A stretch of 18,452 nt of DNA, from positions 1-18,452 of the forward strand of contig JBAYJM010000022.1 in NCBI GenBank assembly GCA_041665065.1, read 5' to 3'. Below are positions 1-7,925 of this stretch, in pieces. The DNA comes from JBAYJM01 sp041665065. GTDB taxonomy: Bacteria; Patescibacteriota; Patescibacteriia; 2-01-FULL-39-33. Under the pieces are notes generated by a model. It ran no database searches. It had not been told where the DNA came from and saw only the letters and a list, made by a program, of their open reading frames with translations. Made by a program: the position numbers and the translations under genes. Positions within the stretch are counted from its first letter, which is position 1; each line of letters begins with the position of its first letter.

Positions 1-960
1 AATACCAGTCCCCTTCGCTACGCAATACAGAGCATCTTCCGCAACATAAGCCGATATGCCAGTATATTGAGTAATTAATTTATCAATATTTCTAAGCAGA
101 CTCGATCCGCCAGACATTACAATGCCTTTATCAATTACATCAGCAGATAACTCCGGTGGAGTGTTATGCAAAACGTTTTTTGCTGCTGCCACTATTCCTT
201 CAAGCTCTGTCTGTATCGCATCAGTGACATCATCAGAAGTTACACTGATAGTGCGGGGAAGACCGGTAATCATATCTCGTCCCCTCACCTCCATAAACAA
301 TTTATCATTTAAATACATGGCCGATCCGACATTAATTTTTATGTCTTCGGCGGTTCTTTCACCAATGGCTAAATTATATCTTCGCCTAATGTGTTCGGTT
401 ATAGCTAAATCGAATTTATTTCCGCCGATTCTGACAGAGGTTGAGCTAACAATACCACCCAGTGAAATTACCGCTATTTCTGAAGTTCCGCCGCCAATAT
501 CAATAACCATGTGGCCGGACGCAGATCCAATCGGAATATTTGCTCCAATCGCCGCTACAATCGGCTCTTTAATTATATAAGCGGCCTTTGCACCTGCGGC
601 AATGGTAGCATCAATAACCGCCCTTCTTTCGGTTGAAGTGATACCGGCAGGGACAGCTACCATCACCTCCGGCCTAAACAGCCTTACACCGCCAAGGGCC
701 TTATTAATAAAGTACCTTAACATTGCTTCTGTTGTTTTATAGTCAGCAATCACGCCATCACGCAATGGTCGCTGGGCTATAATGGTGTCTGGAGTCCTGC
801 CAATCATCTCTTTTGCCTCAACCCCAACAGCGATGATTTTTTTATCTACCGTAGAAATCGCCACAACTGATGGCTCGTTTATAACAATGCCCTTTTTGGG
901 GACATGAACAAGAACATTCGTTGTGCCCAAATCAATGCCTATTTTTTTTAGAAATGCCAT
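1..960 (-). CDS. mreB: MreB, actin-like rod-shape protein (C-terminus cut by window edge)
   Basis: MreB is a bacterial actin homologue that polymerises under the membrane and guides cell-wall synthesis. From the ATG at 958-960 the frame stays open for 320 codons to the window edge; full-length MreB is usually about 335-350 residues, so only the tail is missing. Visible actin-fold motifs are the first phosphate loop GIDLGTTN (residues 8-15), the segment VAVPAGITSTERRAV near residue 100, the connecting motif IKEPIVAAIGA, the second phosphate loop IDIGGGTSEIAV and the adenosine motif VMSGGSSLLRNID near the end. The start lies 2 bases after the stop of the DUF4012 gene, with no Shine-Dalgarno sequence, so it is probably the last visible gene of the envelope operon. 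The call is secure; MreB rather than the paralogue Mbl is inferred from there being one copy here. Confidence 0.96.
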   Translation of the reverse strand, partial: MAFLKKIGIDLGTTNVLVHVPKKGIVINEPSVVAISTVDKKIIAVGVEAKEMIGRTPDTIIAQRPLRDGVIADYKTTEAMLRYFINKALGGVRLFRPEVMVAVPAGITSTERRAVIDATIAAGAKAAYIIKEPIVAAIGANIPIGSASGHMVIDIGGGTSEIAVISLGGIVSSTSVRIGGNKFDLAITEHIRRRYNLAIGERTAEDIKINVGSAMYLNDKLFMEVRGRDMITGLPRTISVTSDDVTDAIQTELEGIVAAAKNVLHNTPPELSADVIDKGIVMSGGSSLLRNIDKLITQYTGISAYVAEDALYCVAKGTGI

Positions 961-962
961 AA

Positions 963-2933
963 TTAATTGAATTTAAGACTGAACTCCCTATCTTGTTCAA
1001 GATTAGTGTTCCACAAAACGGAATTTTTTTGAAGTTCTTGCGGCGCCGTCAAATAATCGTAAGCGATTATGTGTTTTTTGAATTCTAAGTTAATTTTTAA
1101 ATTATGTCCACTGGTTCCTGCCTGCTTCTGAACAAATAATTTGTACAGCCCATTTTGATATTGAGTACTGATTGTTTTTGGCAATTCATACTGCAGAACT
1201 ATCTTTTTTTCTTTGCCAATATTAACAGTCATAAATATTCCCACAACAGTCTTGCCCAATTCTTTATAAATAACTAAATCATTAGCCGACAACTCAGTCA
1301 CCTTATTTCCATCTATTAATTTTGCCCCTTTTACAATTGATCCCTGAGGAATATACACCCTAAGATAATCTCTATACATGGAAACCAAATCCTTTTGAAA
1401 CGCTCCGTCGTGCTTATAAGTTAACTCCAATTCTGCCGCCAACGACCCGTCTGAATTTTCTTGTAAATTATACGCAAGAGATTTTTTCATTACGGAATCA
1501 GTTTTTAAAGCCGCCATATTGCTATCAATAACAGTAATATAATCGCCATCATTTTGCGCTATCTCTCCAGCCCAATTCTGCTCAGAAAAATATTTTTGAA
1601 TGTTTGCATCTGCCAAATAAATTAAAATATGCTTTTGATCAATGCTTTTTTTGATTACCGTCCACAGATTCAAAAGCCCTGAGGGCGGCATTTTTTCAAT
1701 TCTATCCATAATAATCTGAGACATCGGACCGATTATTGATTTTCTTTCGGTGGTGGAAATCCCATGACTTGCATAATCAAGCTCTACAAACTTCTCTAAA
1801 TCTAAAGCAAAGTTTTGGGACTGGAATTTTTTACCATACATCTCAACTTCCCCCACCAACGACAGCATATCGGCAATCAAATCAGGGGTAATAGCTATTA
1901 CTCCGTCTACCGGTTGGTATGGCAGACCGGCAATCTGCCTCTCACTGTCGAAAAACCAAACCAGTTGCTTGGCCGAAGTTGGCCAGTCGGGAGACCAGTT
2001 GGCATCTCGCATATACCAATACTTTTGTTTTAAGTATGCTTGTACCGGAGCAGGAGCAATTGCATTTAATTTTTCTTTTGACAGCTTATCGAGATTATAA
2101 ATATCGTCAGTAAACAGTGAAACAATCTCACCATCTTTTATTTTTAATATCCCATAGCTGCCGATAAAACCGCCGGTCGCCCGCATTTCCATATTATTTT
2201 CAAATAGGATCAAATATGTTTTTTCCTGCCCTTCGCCTAAAATTTCCGGCAGTTGTTTTAATATTGGTAAGGCCATTTCGCTATCCTGGACTATTGATGA
2301 TAAAGAATTATAAAGTGATTTAAACTGTTCGCCGTATTTTCCAAGCAAATCATTAGAGCTCACTAGCGACAATTCATCTTGAGCCTCTTTCAAACTAAGG
2401 CTTATTTTATCAAATGCATCCCTATTTTTACTTATGGCAAGCAAAATGCCCTTTTTATTCGCTCCGGTGCCTAATTGGTTCGCAAGGCCATTGATATTGG
2501 CCGTATTGGTATCCACCGACGCAACTATATTAATAATTTCATTAAATCCTGTTAACAATTTTATGGAAGCTCCTAACAAATGATCGGCCGCCGTAATTTT
2601 TTTATCTATGGATGGAATTCTAGAAACCAATCCGAGATTATTCAAGCCATTTTGAATAAAAATCAAATCTTCCTTTGTTTGAGTTAAGTCCGTTTTTACT
2701 TCTTGCCATTTACCGCTTTTAACATTTTCCATGGTTGGCTCGACTCTGGATTTAAGAACCTCGACTCTCTTAAGTATTTGATATCCGTTTACAAGAGCAG
2801 GATACAAAATGACTATTAAAGCCACAATCAAAACTATCAAAAAAATCACAATGGGCATTAACCATCGTTTTCTTTTTTTTGGTTTAATCCCTGGTTGGGA
2901 TTGTCCAATATTAAACTCGTTTTGGTAATTCAT
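963..2933 (-). CDS. DUF4012 membrane-anchored extracytoplasmic protein
   Basis: This 656-residue protein has a basic N-terminal tail (KPKKRKRW, residues 17-24), one hydrophobic helix at about 26-46, and a long remainder that should lie outside the membrane. Residues 50-230 are mostly amphipathic helix. The family signature follows: ENNMEMRATGGFIGSYG at about 245-261, which I recognise as typical of DUF4012 proteins. The biochemical function of the family is unknown. Members are common in Patescibacteria and Actinobacteria, often next to glycosyltransferases, as here. The gene overlaps the end of the preceding glycosyltransferase by 23 bases, and mreB starts 2 bases after its stop, so a role in exporting, attaching or arranging a surface glycan is a reasonable inference but no more. 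The next in-frame Met (residue 26) lies inside the membrane helix, which supports the chosen start despite the overlap. Confidence 0.88.
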   Translation of the reverse strand: MNYQNEFNIGQSQPGIKPKKRKRWLMPIVIFLIVLIVALIVILYPALVNGYQILKRVEVLKSRVEPTMENVKSGKWQEVKTDLTQTKEDLIFIQNGLNNLGLVSRIPSIDKKITAADHLLGASIKLLTGFNEIINIVASVDTNTANINGLANQLGTGANKKGILLAISKNRDAFDKISLSLKEAQDELSLVSSNDLLGKYGEQFKSLYNSLSSIVQDSEMALPILKQLPEILGEGQEKTYLILFENNMEMRATGGFIGSYGILKIKDGEIVSLFTDDIYNLDKLSKEKLNAIAPAPVQAYLKQKYWYMRDANWSPDWPTSAKQLVWFFDSERQIAGLPYQPVDGVIAITPDLIADMLSLVGEVEMYGKKFQSQNFALDLEKFVELDYASHGISTTERKSIIGPMSQIIMDRIEKMPPSGLLNLWTVIKKSIDQKHILIYLADANIQKYFSEQNWAGEIAQNDGDYITVIDSNMAALKTDSVMKKSLAYNLQENSDGSLAAELELTYKHDGAFQKDLVSMYRDYLRVYIPQGSIVKGAKLIDGNKVTELSANDLVIYKELGKTVVGIFMTVNIGKEKKIVLQYELPKTISTQYQNGLYKLFVQKQAGTSGHNLKINLEFKKHIIAYDYLTAPQELQKNSVLWNTNLEQDREFSLKFN

Positions 2934-3705
2934 CTTTTGAATATCTATTTAAAAATTTAACCCAATCAATAATGTGAATCCAAAATATCCTGGAAAATAA
3001 TCCGGAATTGGCAGATTCCCTTTTGTGATAGTGGATAATTTCCGCCTCTGGAAAATAGCAAACCTTATATCCCACCTGCCAGAATTTTTTACACCATGCC
3101 ACGTCGCCAAAGTACAAGAATAAATATTCATCCAAGTATCCTGCTTTCTCAATTGCCGCTCTTCTAACCATCTGGCACGCTCCCAAAATCCAATCAACCT
3201 CACTTATTTGGCTATGATCAAAATCAACCATTAAGTATTTTCCCAGTTCTTTTTTTGCCCAAGGCAAGCCGCCTAAAAACGTTCTTCGATATATTGGCGT
3301 CATTTTAGTGGGAAAATGCATGCAGGACATTTGAGTTGAGCCATCGGGATTTTTTAAACGTGGCCCTAAAAGCGCACAGTCCGGATGGCTTTCCATATAC
3401 TGATACATCTTATCAAAAGCATTGTCTAAAACGGCAATATCCGTATTAACGATCAAAACGTATTTTCCGGTTGAATTTTTCATTCCTAGATTATTTCCCT
3501 TGTGATGGCCCAGATTTTCTTTTGAGGCTATGAGTTTTATGGCTGGGAACTCATCCCCAACCATTTGAGCGGATCCATCGTATGAATTATTATCTACCAC
3601 AATTATTTCATACTCAACAGAAGGTGGAAATTGCAAAATACCCCTAATACACTGCTTAAGCAATCCCCTGGTGTTGAAATTATTTATGATAATTGAAACT
3701 TCCAT
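2911..3705 (-). CDS. GT2 family glycosyltransferase (rhamnosyltransferase-like)
   Basis: A 264-residue soluble GT-A fold enzyme expected to transfer a sugar from a nucleotide donor to a lipid-linked or glycan acceptor at the inner membrane face. The nucleotide-binding start is EVSIIINNFNTRG with VDNNSYDGS at 37-45. The donor/metal motif is VNTDI (86-90). A conserved GT2 segment follows at DWILGACQMVRRAAIEKAGY (171-190). The usual acidic motif of this subfamily, ExDxCxR, is replaced by FGDVAWCKK at 199-207, which keeps one Asp and the Cys. The C-terminus (IFWIHIIDWVKFLNRY) is amphipathic and may touch the membrane. The start is 1 base after the stop of the upstream GT2 gene and the end runs 23 bases into the DUF4012 gene. 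Similarity to WbbL-like rhamnosyltransferases is by motif only; the sugar cannot be told from sequence. Confidence 0.9.
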   Translation of the reverse strand: MEVSIIINNFNTRGLLKQCIRGILQFPPSVEYEIIVVDNNSYDGSAQMVGDEFPAIKLIASKENLGHHKGNNLGMKNSTGKYVLIVNTDIAVLDNAFDKMYQYMESHPDCALLGPRLKNPDGSTQMSCMHFPTKMTPIYRRTFLGGLPWAKKELGKYLMVDFDHSQISEVDWILGACQMVRRAAIEKAGYLDEYLFLYFGDVAWCKKFWQVGYKVCYFPEAEIIHYHKRESANSGLFSRIFWIHIIDWVKFLNRYSKDELPKRV

Positions 3706-3706
3706 A

Positions 3707-4741
3707 TTAATTTATCCATTTATTTATCATTTCAGAACTGGCCTTAGAATTATTTTTAATTAAATCACCTTTCTTTTTCATTTTTGAACCTAATTTAAAA
3801 ACTTCTCCGATAGCTTTGAGATTTTTAAAATCAAACAGTAAAAAGTAAAAAAACTTCTTCATCTCATAAGGAAAAATCGTCCAAAAATCCTTCATAAAAT
3901 TTTTTTTGAATTCATTCTTTTTTAGCAATAAAAAATGATTTCGGTATGAATAAAATTTTGCCAATTCCGATTGCTTGCCCTTATTTTTTATAATATCCAT
4001 CATTGATGTTTTTTCAGACCCGCTGGCCGATCTGGCATGATAAGCGACTAGAGACGGATCATAAATCGACTTCCAGCCGAATAGATTCATTCTCCAAGCC
4101 AAATCGACATCTTCTTTATATGAAAAGAAGTCCTCGTCAAAATATTCTTCCTCATCCTGATTGCCAATTTTAATCGCACAATTATTCAACGCCTCTCTTC
4201 GGTATAGAGCTAAGGCGGCGCTTTGGCCAAAAACATCTATTCTGTCATTATATCCAGAACTGTCTTCACCGGCTCCTATTTCTACCACCTGTCTGTTTTT
4301 GAGAATCTTCAGCCCGCAAGAATCAATGACGTTTGTTTTTTCTATTTCTCTAAGTTCCCCAGTCAACTTCATTTTTATGAGCTTTCCCCCGAATGATCCA
4401 TATTGGGAATATTTTTCCGACTCAGCTAAAGCCATGGCTTTTTCCAGCCAATCAGATTCCATAAATATATCACTGTTGCAAAGTAGCATGTAAGGAGAAT
4501 TCAATAAGCGAATCCCCTGATTATTAGCTTTAGCAAATCCTAGATTTTTATGGTTTTGAAAAACAGTAACGTCCGGATAATCATTTTTTAAAAATTGCAA
4601 AGTTCCATCCTGTGATCCATTATCAATCACCAAAACCTGAAAATCTCTATAGCTTTGTGCAAAGATAGAAGATAGGCATTGAGTCAAATATCTCAATGTA
4701 TTCCATGTTACAATTTGGATTGTTACTTTGGGATAACTCAT
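3707..4741 (-). CDS. GT2 family glycosyltransferase
   Basis: A 344-residue glycosyltransferase of the same broad family as its downstream neighbour. Motifs in order: TIQIVTWNTLRYL at the N-terminus, VIDNGSQDGT (38-47), NLGFAKANNQGI (66-77), LCNSDI (87-92, the DxD-type donor/metal motif) and the acidic catalytic motif YKEDVDLAWRMNLFGW (about 208-223). The C-terminal 90 residues are rich in Lys, Phe and Tyr (for example MKKFFYFLLFDFKNLKAIG) and probably lie along the membrane. The ATG overlaps the upstream gene's stop as ATGA (4 bases), a sign of translational coupling. With two other glycosyltransferases in the operon, it likely adds one residue of a repeating surface glycan; donor and acceptor are unknown. 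The two small GT2 enzymes differ in length and motifs, so they are not a recent duplication. Confidence 0.92.
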   Translation of the reverse strand: MSYPKVTIQIVTWNTLRYLTQCLSSIFAQSYRDFQVLVIDNGSQDGTLQFLKNDYPDVTVFQNHKNLGFAKANNQGIRLLNSPYMLLCNSDIFMESDWLEKAMALAESEKYSQYGSFGGKLIKMKLTGELREIEKTNVIDSCGLKILKNRQVVEIGAGEDSSGYNDRIDVFGQSAALALYRREALNNCAIKIGNQDEEEYFDEDFFSYKEDVDLAWRMNLFGWKSIYDPSLVAYHARSASGSEKTSMMDIIKNKGKQSELAKFYSYRNHFLLLKKNEFKKNFMKDFWTIFPYEMKKFFYFLLFDFKNLKAIGEVFKLGSKMKKKGDLIKNNSKASSEMINKWIN

Positions 4742-6249
4742 AATGTTGCTTGCTTAATTTGAATCTTTTTTTCTGTCACCCAGAATCCCAATTTCCATTT
4801 ACCGCCAAACAGCAACCTGGTCTGAGCATCAATTGCAGGTATTGAGCCAAAAATTATCATCGTTATTGGGAAAATAGCCCACTGCACAACCATTACTAAA
4901 TAATTGATAAAATTGCGGTCTTTCGGTTTTGGCGGCAACATGATCGCATACATTATGGCGTTTGCGATTAATCCGACCATACCCACCATCATCAAGTTTT
5001 CTAATGTCTTGGGGGCATTTTGGAAGAAAGCCGAAACTTTATCAGAGTCAGTGGCCATCCAAAGAGGCAATCTGCCAACAATTAAAATTAAAAGCGGTGC
5101 GGTTGCCCATGAGTACATGCCTTCAACTTGATTCCATAAATAGCGCAATCTGATTTTAATTGGAATTTTTGCATTTTTATCTTTACCAAAAAAGTTGTCC
5201 CACATCCAGGGAAAATGCTCAACACCCCAAGCCCACCTTCTCATTTGCTTATACTGATTTTTCAAGCCTTTTAAAAAATTACCAACATGAACGGTGTCCA
5301 TCGAAAGTGTTATAAACATGGGTACAACCTCGTAATCCCCGTTATATTTAACCAGGGCTTGCAAACAGATTCTTGAGTCCTCGGTTACAATTGTCTTGTC
5401 ATGAAATCCGATATCCACCAACATCTTAAAACTCATACTATGAGAGGAAAAAGTCAAAAGTCTTTCCGGCCTTGATAGGTCGGTTAAAAGCCAAAAAGTA
5501 GTAGCGCAGGCTACCACCCTAATAACCGGATCAGATTCCCATATATTATTATTATACAAAATCAACGGCTGATAACTGGCGTGGGTTGGATTTGGATGAG
5601 TTAGATATTTATAAGTCAAATAGGCAAAATATTGGGGATGAGGCAATGTTTCAATATCAAAGCAGGAAACAATAATATTTTCGTAAAGAATTCCCAATAT
5701 ATCTATTTCCCTCTTAAGATTTTGCTCCATGTAATTGACATTGGAGCCCTTTCCCGCAAGCTCGCCTGGCGCCGGAGGATGAATGGTAATAAATAATTTA
5801 AAAAACTTATCTGCGAATTTCTCTTTTATTCTTTCCGCTATTTCTTCAAAATTTTCCCTGTCCCTTTCTTCTCCGCCCAAGGCGACAATCATTTTTTCTT
5901 TTGGGTAATCGGTTTCCAATAATTTTTGAAACGATCTTTCAATCACCTCATATGGCTCTTTATAGGTCGGATATGTTATTACATGATAATAATCCAAATA
6001 ATTTTTCTCCAATCCTTTTATTTTTTCCATCCAATTTTGCCGACTATGGCGCCTATAAGTAGTCCAGGACATAACCAGCCAATACATCATATAAAAAAGC
6101 CTTACAATCCAATAAACTGAAAAAATAATGACAAAATAAATAGCCCAGAGCGGATGTAAAAACGAAACAAAAAATACTAGCAAGAACGTCAACCAAACGA
6201 TGCCGGCAGGAACTGATTCTAAAAACTTTTTTCTTCGCTCAATATTCAT
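4738..6249 (-). CDS. Membrane glycosyltransferase, cellulose-synthase-like GT2
   Basis: A 503-residue polytopic GT2 enzyme. Two membrane helices lie at about 15-33 and 36-60, then a cytoplasmic catalytic domain (about 85-345), then about three more helices (WATAPLLILIVGRLPLW, LMMVGMVGLIANAIMYAI and FINYLVMVVQWAIFPITMI). The hallmarks of BcsA-like synthases are present: a DxD-like FDIET (197-201), the acceptor-base motif TED (289-291) and QMRRW (335-339, the QxxRW motif). Enzymes with this layout polymerise a sugar and may move the chain across the membrane; the polymer is unknown. No PilZ domain is present, so no sign of direct c-di-GMP control. The gene starts 5 bases after the gpmI stop and overlaps the next glycosyltransferase by 4 bases; its TGA stop helps show a standard genetic code. 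Confidence 0.9.
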   Translation of the reverse strand: MNIERRKKFLESVPAGIVWLTFLLVFFVSFLHPLWAIYFVIIFSVYWIVRLFYMMYWLVMSWTTYRRHSRQNWMEKIKGLEKNYLDYYHVITYPTYKEPYEVIERSFQKLLETDYPKEKMIVALGGEERDRENFEEIAERIKEKFADKFFKLFITIHPPAPGELAGKGSNVNYMEQNLKREIDILGILYENIIVSCFDIETLPHPQYFAYLTYKYLTHPNPTHASYQPLILYNNNIWESDPVIRVVACATTFWLLTDLSRPERLLTFSSHSMSFKMLVDIGFHDKTIVTEDSRICLQALVKYNGDYEVVPMFITLSMDTVHVGNFLKGLKNQYKQMRRWAWGVEHFPWMWDNFFGKDKNAKIPIKIRLRYLWNQVEGMYSWATAPLLILIVGRLPLWMATDSDKVSAFFQNAPKTLENLMMVGMVGLIANAIMYAIMLPPKPKDRNFINYLVMVVQWAIFPITMIIFGSIPAIDAQTRLLFGGKWKLGFWVTEKKIQIKQATL

Positions 6250-6254
6250 ATAAT

Positions 6255-7841
6255 TTATATAAGGCTTTTACCAGTCATTACAGCCGGAACCTCTAAGTTT
6301 AAAATTTTCAATATAGTTGGCGCCACATCAGAAAGCAATCCGGATGGCTGTACAAGACTTAAATCTGAATTAGGCACCTCCATCAAACCACCTGTTTTGC
6401 CCTCCCACTCTTTGCCAATAATTATGAAGGGTACGGGATAAGTGCTATGTTCTTTATCAATTTGTCCCGATTGCATATTCATTAACTCTTCCGCATTGCC
6501 ATGATCGGCAGTAATTAAAGCAACACCGCCCTTTCCTAAAATCACTTCGGCCAATTGCTTTACGCAGTCATCAATTATTTGGCAAGCTTTAATAGTGGCT
6601 TTCAAGTCACCGGTATGGCCGACCATATCGCCATTAGCAAAATTCAAAACAATAAAATCATATTTTTCAGCCATAATCGCCTCGATTGTTTTTTTGGTTA
6701 TTTCTTTGGCAGACATTTCCGGCTTTTCCGCATATGATGAAATTCTAGGTGATGGAATAAGTAATCTGTCCTCATGGGGGAAGGCATCCTCCGCCCCGCC
6801 ATTAAAAAAGAAGGTTACATGAGCATATTTTTCCGTTTCGGCAACATGGAGCTGGCTTAGGCCGGCGTCAGATATAACCTTAGCTAAAGGCTCACTTATT
6901 GTTTCCTGAGGAAAAGCAACTTCCATTGGCAAATCCTTTTCGTATTCAGTCATTGCAACAAAAAATAAATCATTTAGATATTTTCTTTCAAATTTTTCGA
7001 ACCCAGGCAAAATAAGTGCTTTTGTGATTTCCCTAGCTCTGTCCGATCTGAAATTAAAAAAAATTACACTGTCTCCATCCGATATTTTTCCAACCGGCTT
7101 ACCGCCTTCCTCAATAACGACGGGAACGAATTCCTCATCATATATTTTTTTATCATAAGAAGCCTGCACGGCTCCAACCGGATCTTCGAATTTTTCATTT
7201 GACTTGCCTTCGGTCATCGCTTTATATGCCAGCACTAGCCTTTCCCAATGATTATCCCTGTCCATTGCATAAAAACGACCGGAAACTGTAGCAATTTTGC
7301 CAACCTTATATTCAGAAATTTTTTGTTGCACCTTAGACACAAATTCAATGCCTGAGTTATATGGCATATCTCTGCCATCAAGAAAAGCATGGATATAAAC
7401 CTCCTTTAATTTTTCCTTTGAGCATAATTCCAAAAGCGCATACAGGTGCTCAATTGAGCTATGCACTCCGCCGGAAGAAATCAATCCCATCAAATGTATG
7501 GCTGACTTATTTTTCTTGGCATGTTCTATGGCTGCTAAAAATTTTTCATTTTCAAAAAAAGAGCCGTCTGTGATTGACTTATCAATTTTGGGAAGATTTT
7601 GATAAATTAATTTTCCCGAACCCAAATTTAAATGCCCAACTTCGGAATTGCCAATTTCTCCCCATGACAAACCAACAGCCTCGCCCGATGCCTGCAATGT
7701 CATAGCGGGATAAGTTTTTATAAGATTATTAATTGCGGTAGTCTTTGCCAATGCTATGGCATTACTTCTGGAAGCCGGTGCAATACCCCAGCCGTCCAAT
7801 ATAATTAAAACCACTGGTTTTACTCTATTTTCTTGGGCCAT
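6255..7841 (-). CDS. gpmI: 2,3-bisphosphoglycerate-independent phosphoglycerate mutase, copy 1
   Basis: Interconverts 3- and 2-phosphoglycerate in glycolysis through a phosphoserine intermediate with two divalent metals (alkaline phosphatase superfamily). At 528 residues it is slightly longer than the usual 510-515. The catalytic set is complete: metal ligands D16, D405, H409, D446, H447, H465; catalytic S66 in IGNSEVGH; substrate contacts H127, R157/D158 (LDGRD), R189, R195, R265, R268, K338. These align with the Geobacillus stearothermophilus enzyme at offsets of 2 to 4. One change is GGVHSS where most members have GGVHSH. It is the first gene behind a clear promoter and the start of the operon leading to the glycosyltransferases and mreB. 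No Shine-Dalgarno sequence precedes the ATG. A second, diverged gpmI lies directly upstream, so one copy may have a modified role, but nothing in this sequence argues against mutase activity. Confidence 0.96.
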   Translation of the reverse strand: MAQENRVKPVVLIILDGWGIAPASRSNAIALAKTTAINNLIKTYPAMTLQASGEAVGLSWGEIGNSEVGHLNLGSGKLIYQNLPKIDKSITDGSFFENEKFLAAIEHAKKNKSAIHLMGLISSGGVHSSIEHLYALLELCSKEKLKEVYIHAFLDGRDMPYNSGIEFVSKVQQKISEYKVGKIATVSGRFYAMDRDNHWERLVLAYKAMTEGKSNEKFEDPVGAVQASYDKKIYDEEFVPVVIEEGGKPVGKISDGDSVIFFNFRSDRAREITKALILPGFEKFERKYLNDLFFVAMTEYEKDLPMEVAFPQETISEPLAKVISDAGLSQLHVAETEKYAHVTFFFNGGAEDAFPHEDRLLIPSPRISSYAEKPEMSAKEITKKTIEAIMAEKYDFIVLNFANGDMVGHTGDLKATIKACQIIDDCVKQLAEVILGKGGVALITADHGNAEELMNMQSGQIDKEHSTYPVPFIIIGKEWEGKTGGLMEVPNSDLSLVQPSGLLSDVAPTILKILNLEVPAVMTGKSLI

Positions 7842-7867
7842 ATTTAAAAATTCAAATTTTAATTAGT

Positions 7868-7920
7868 TCATTTAATAATACAAAATAACACGTCTTTTGG
7901 CAAGCCATCATTTAATAATA
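7868..7920. repeat. 13-base direct repeat in the gpmI-gpmI spacer
   Basis: The 13-mer TATTATTAAATGA (minus strand) occurs twice in this 84-base spacer, at 7908-7920 and 7868-7880, exactly 40 bases apart. The downstream copy holds the -10 box of the predicted gpmI promoter; the upstream copy lies just before the -35 box. It could be a binding site for a regulator, a duplicated -10 element, or chance in AT-rich DNA. Confidence 0.6.
7875..7903 (-). promoter_or_regulatory. Sigma70-type promoter for the gpmI-glycosyltransferase-mreB operon
   Basis: On the minus strand, TTGCCA (7898-7903) and TATTAT (7875-7880) are separated by exactly 17 bases. Each differs from the consensus hexamer by one base. 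Transcription would begin near 7868, giving a leader of about 27 bases before the ATG at 7841. It sits in the only spacer longer than 5 bases between the second gpmI and mreB, which fits it driving the whole downstream operon. Confidence 0.65.
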
Positions 7921-7925
7921 TTAGC

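Noticed and set aside
122..580. Plus-strand open frame of 152 codons
   Set aside because: It is antisense to mreB, whose motifs are unmistakable on the minus strand; the translation shows no recognisable domain.
4161..4493. Plus-strand open frame of 110 codons
   Set aside because: Shadow of the GT2 gene on the other strand, with no motif of its own.
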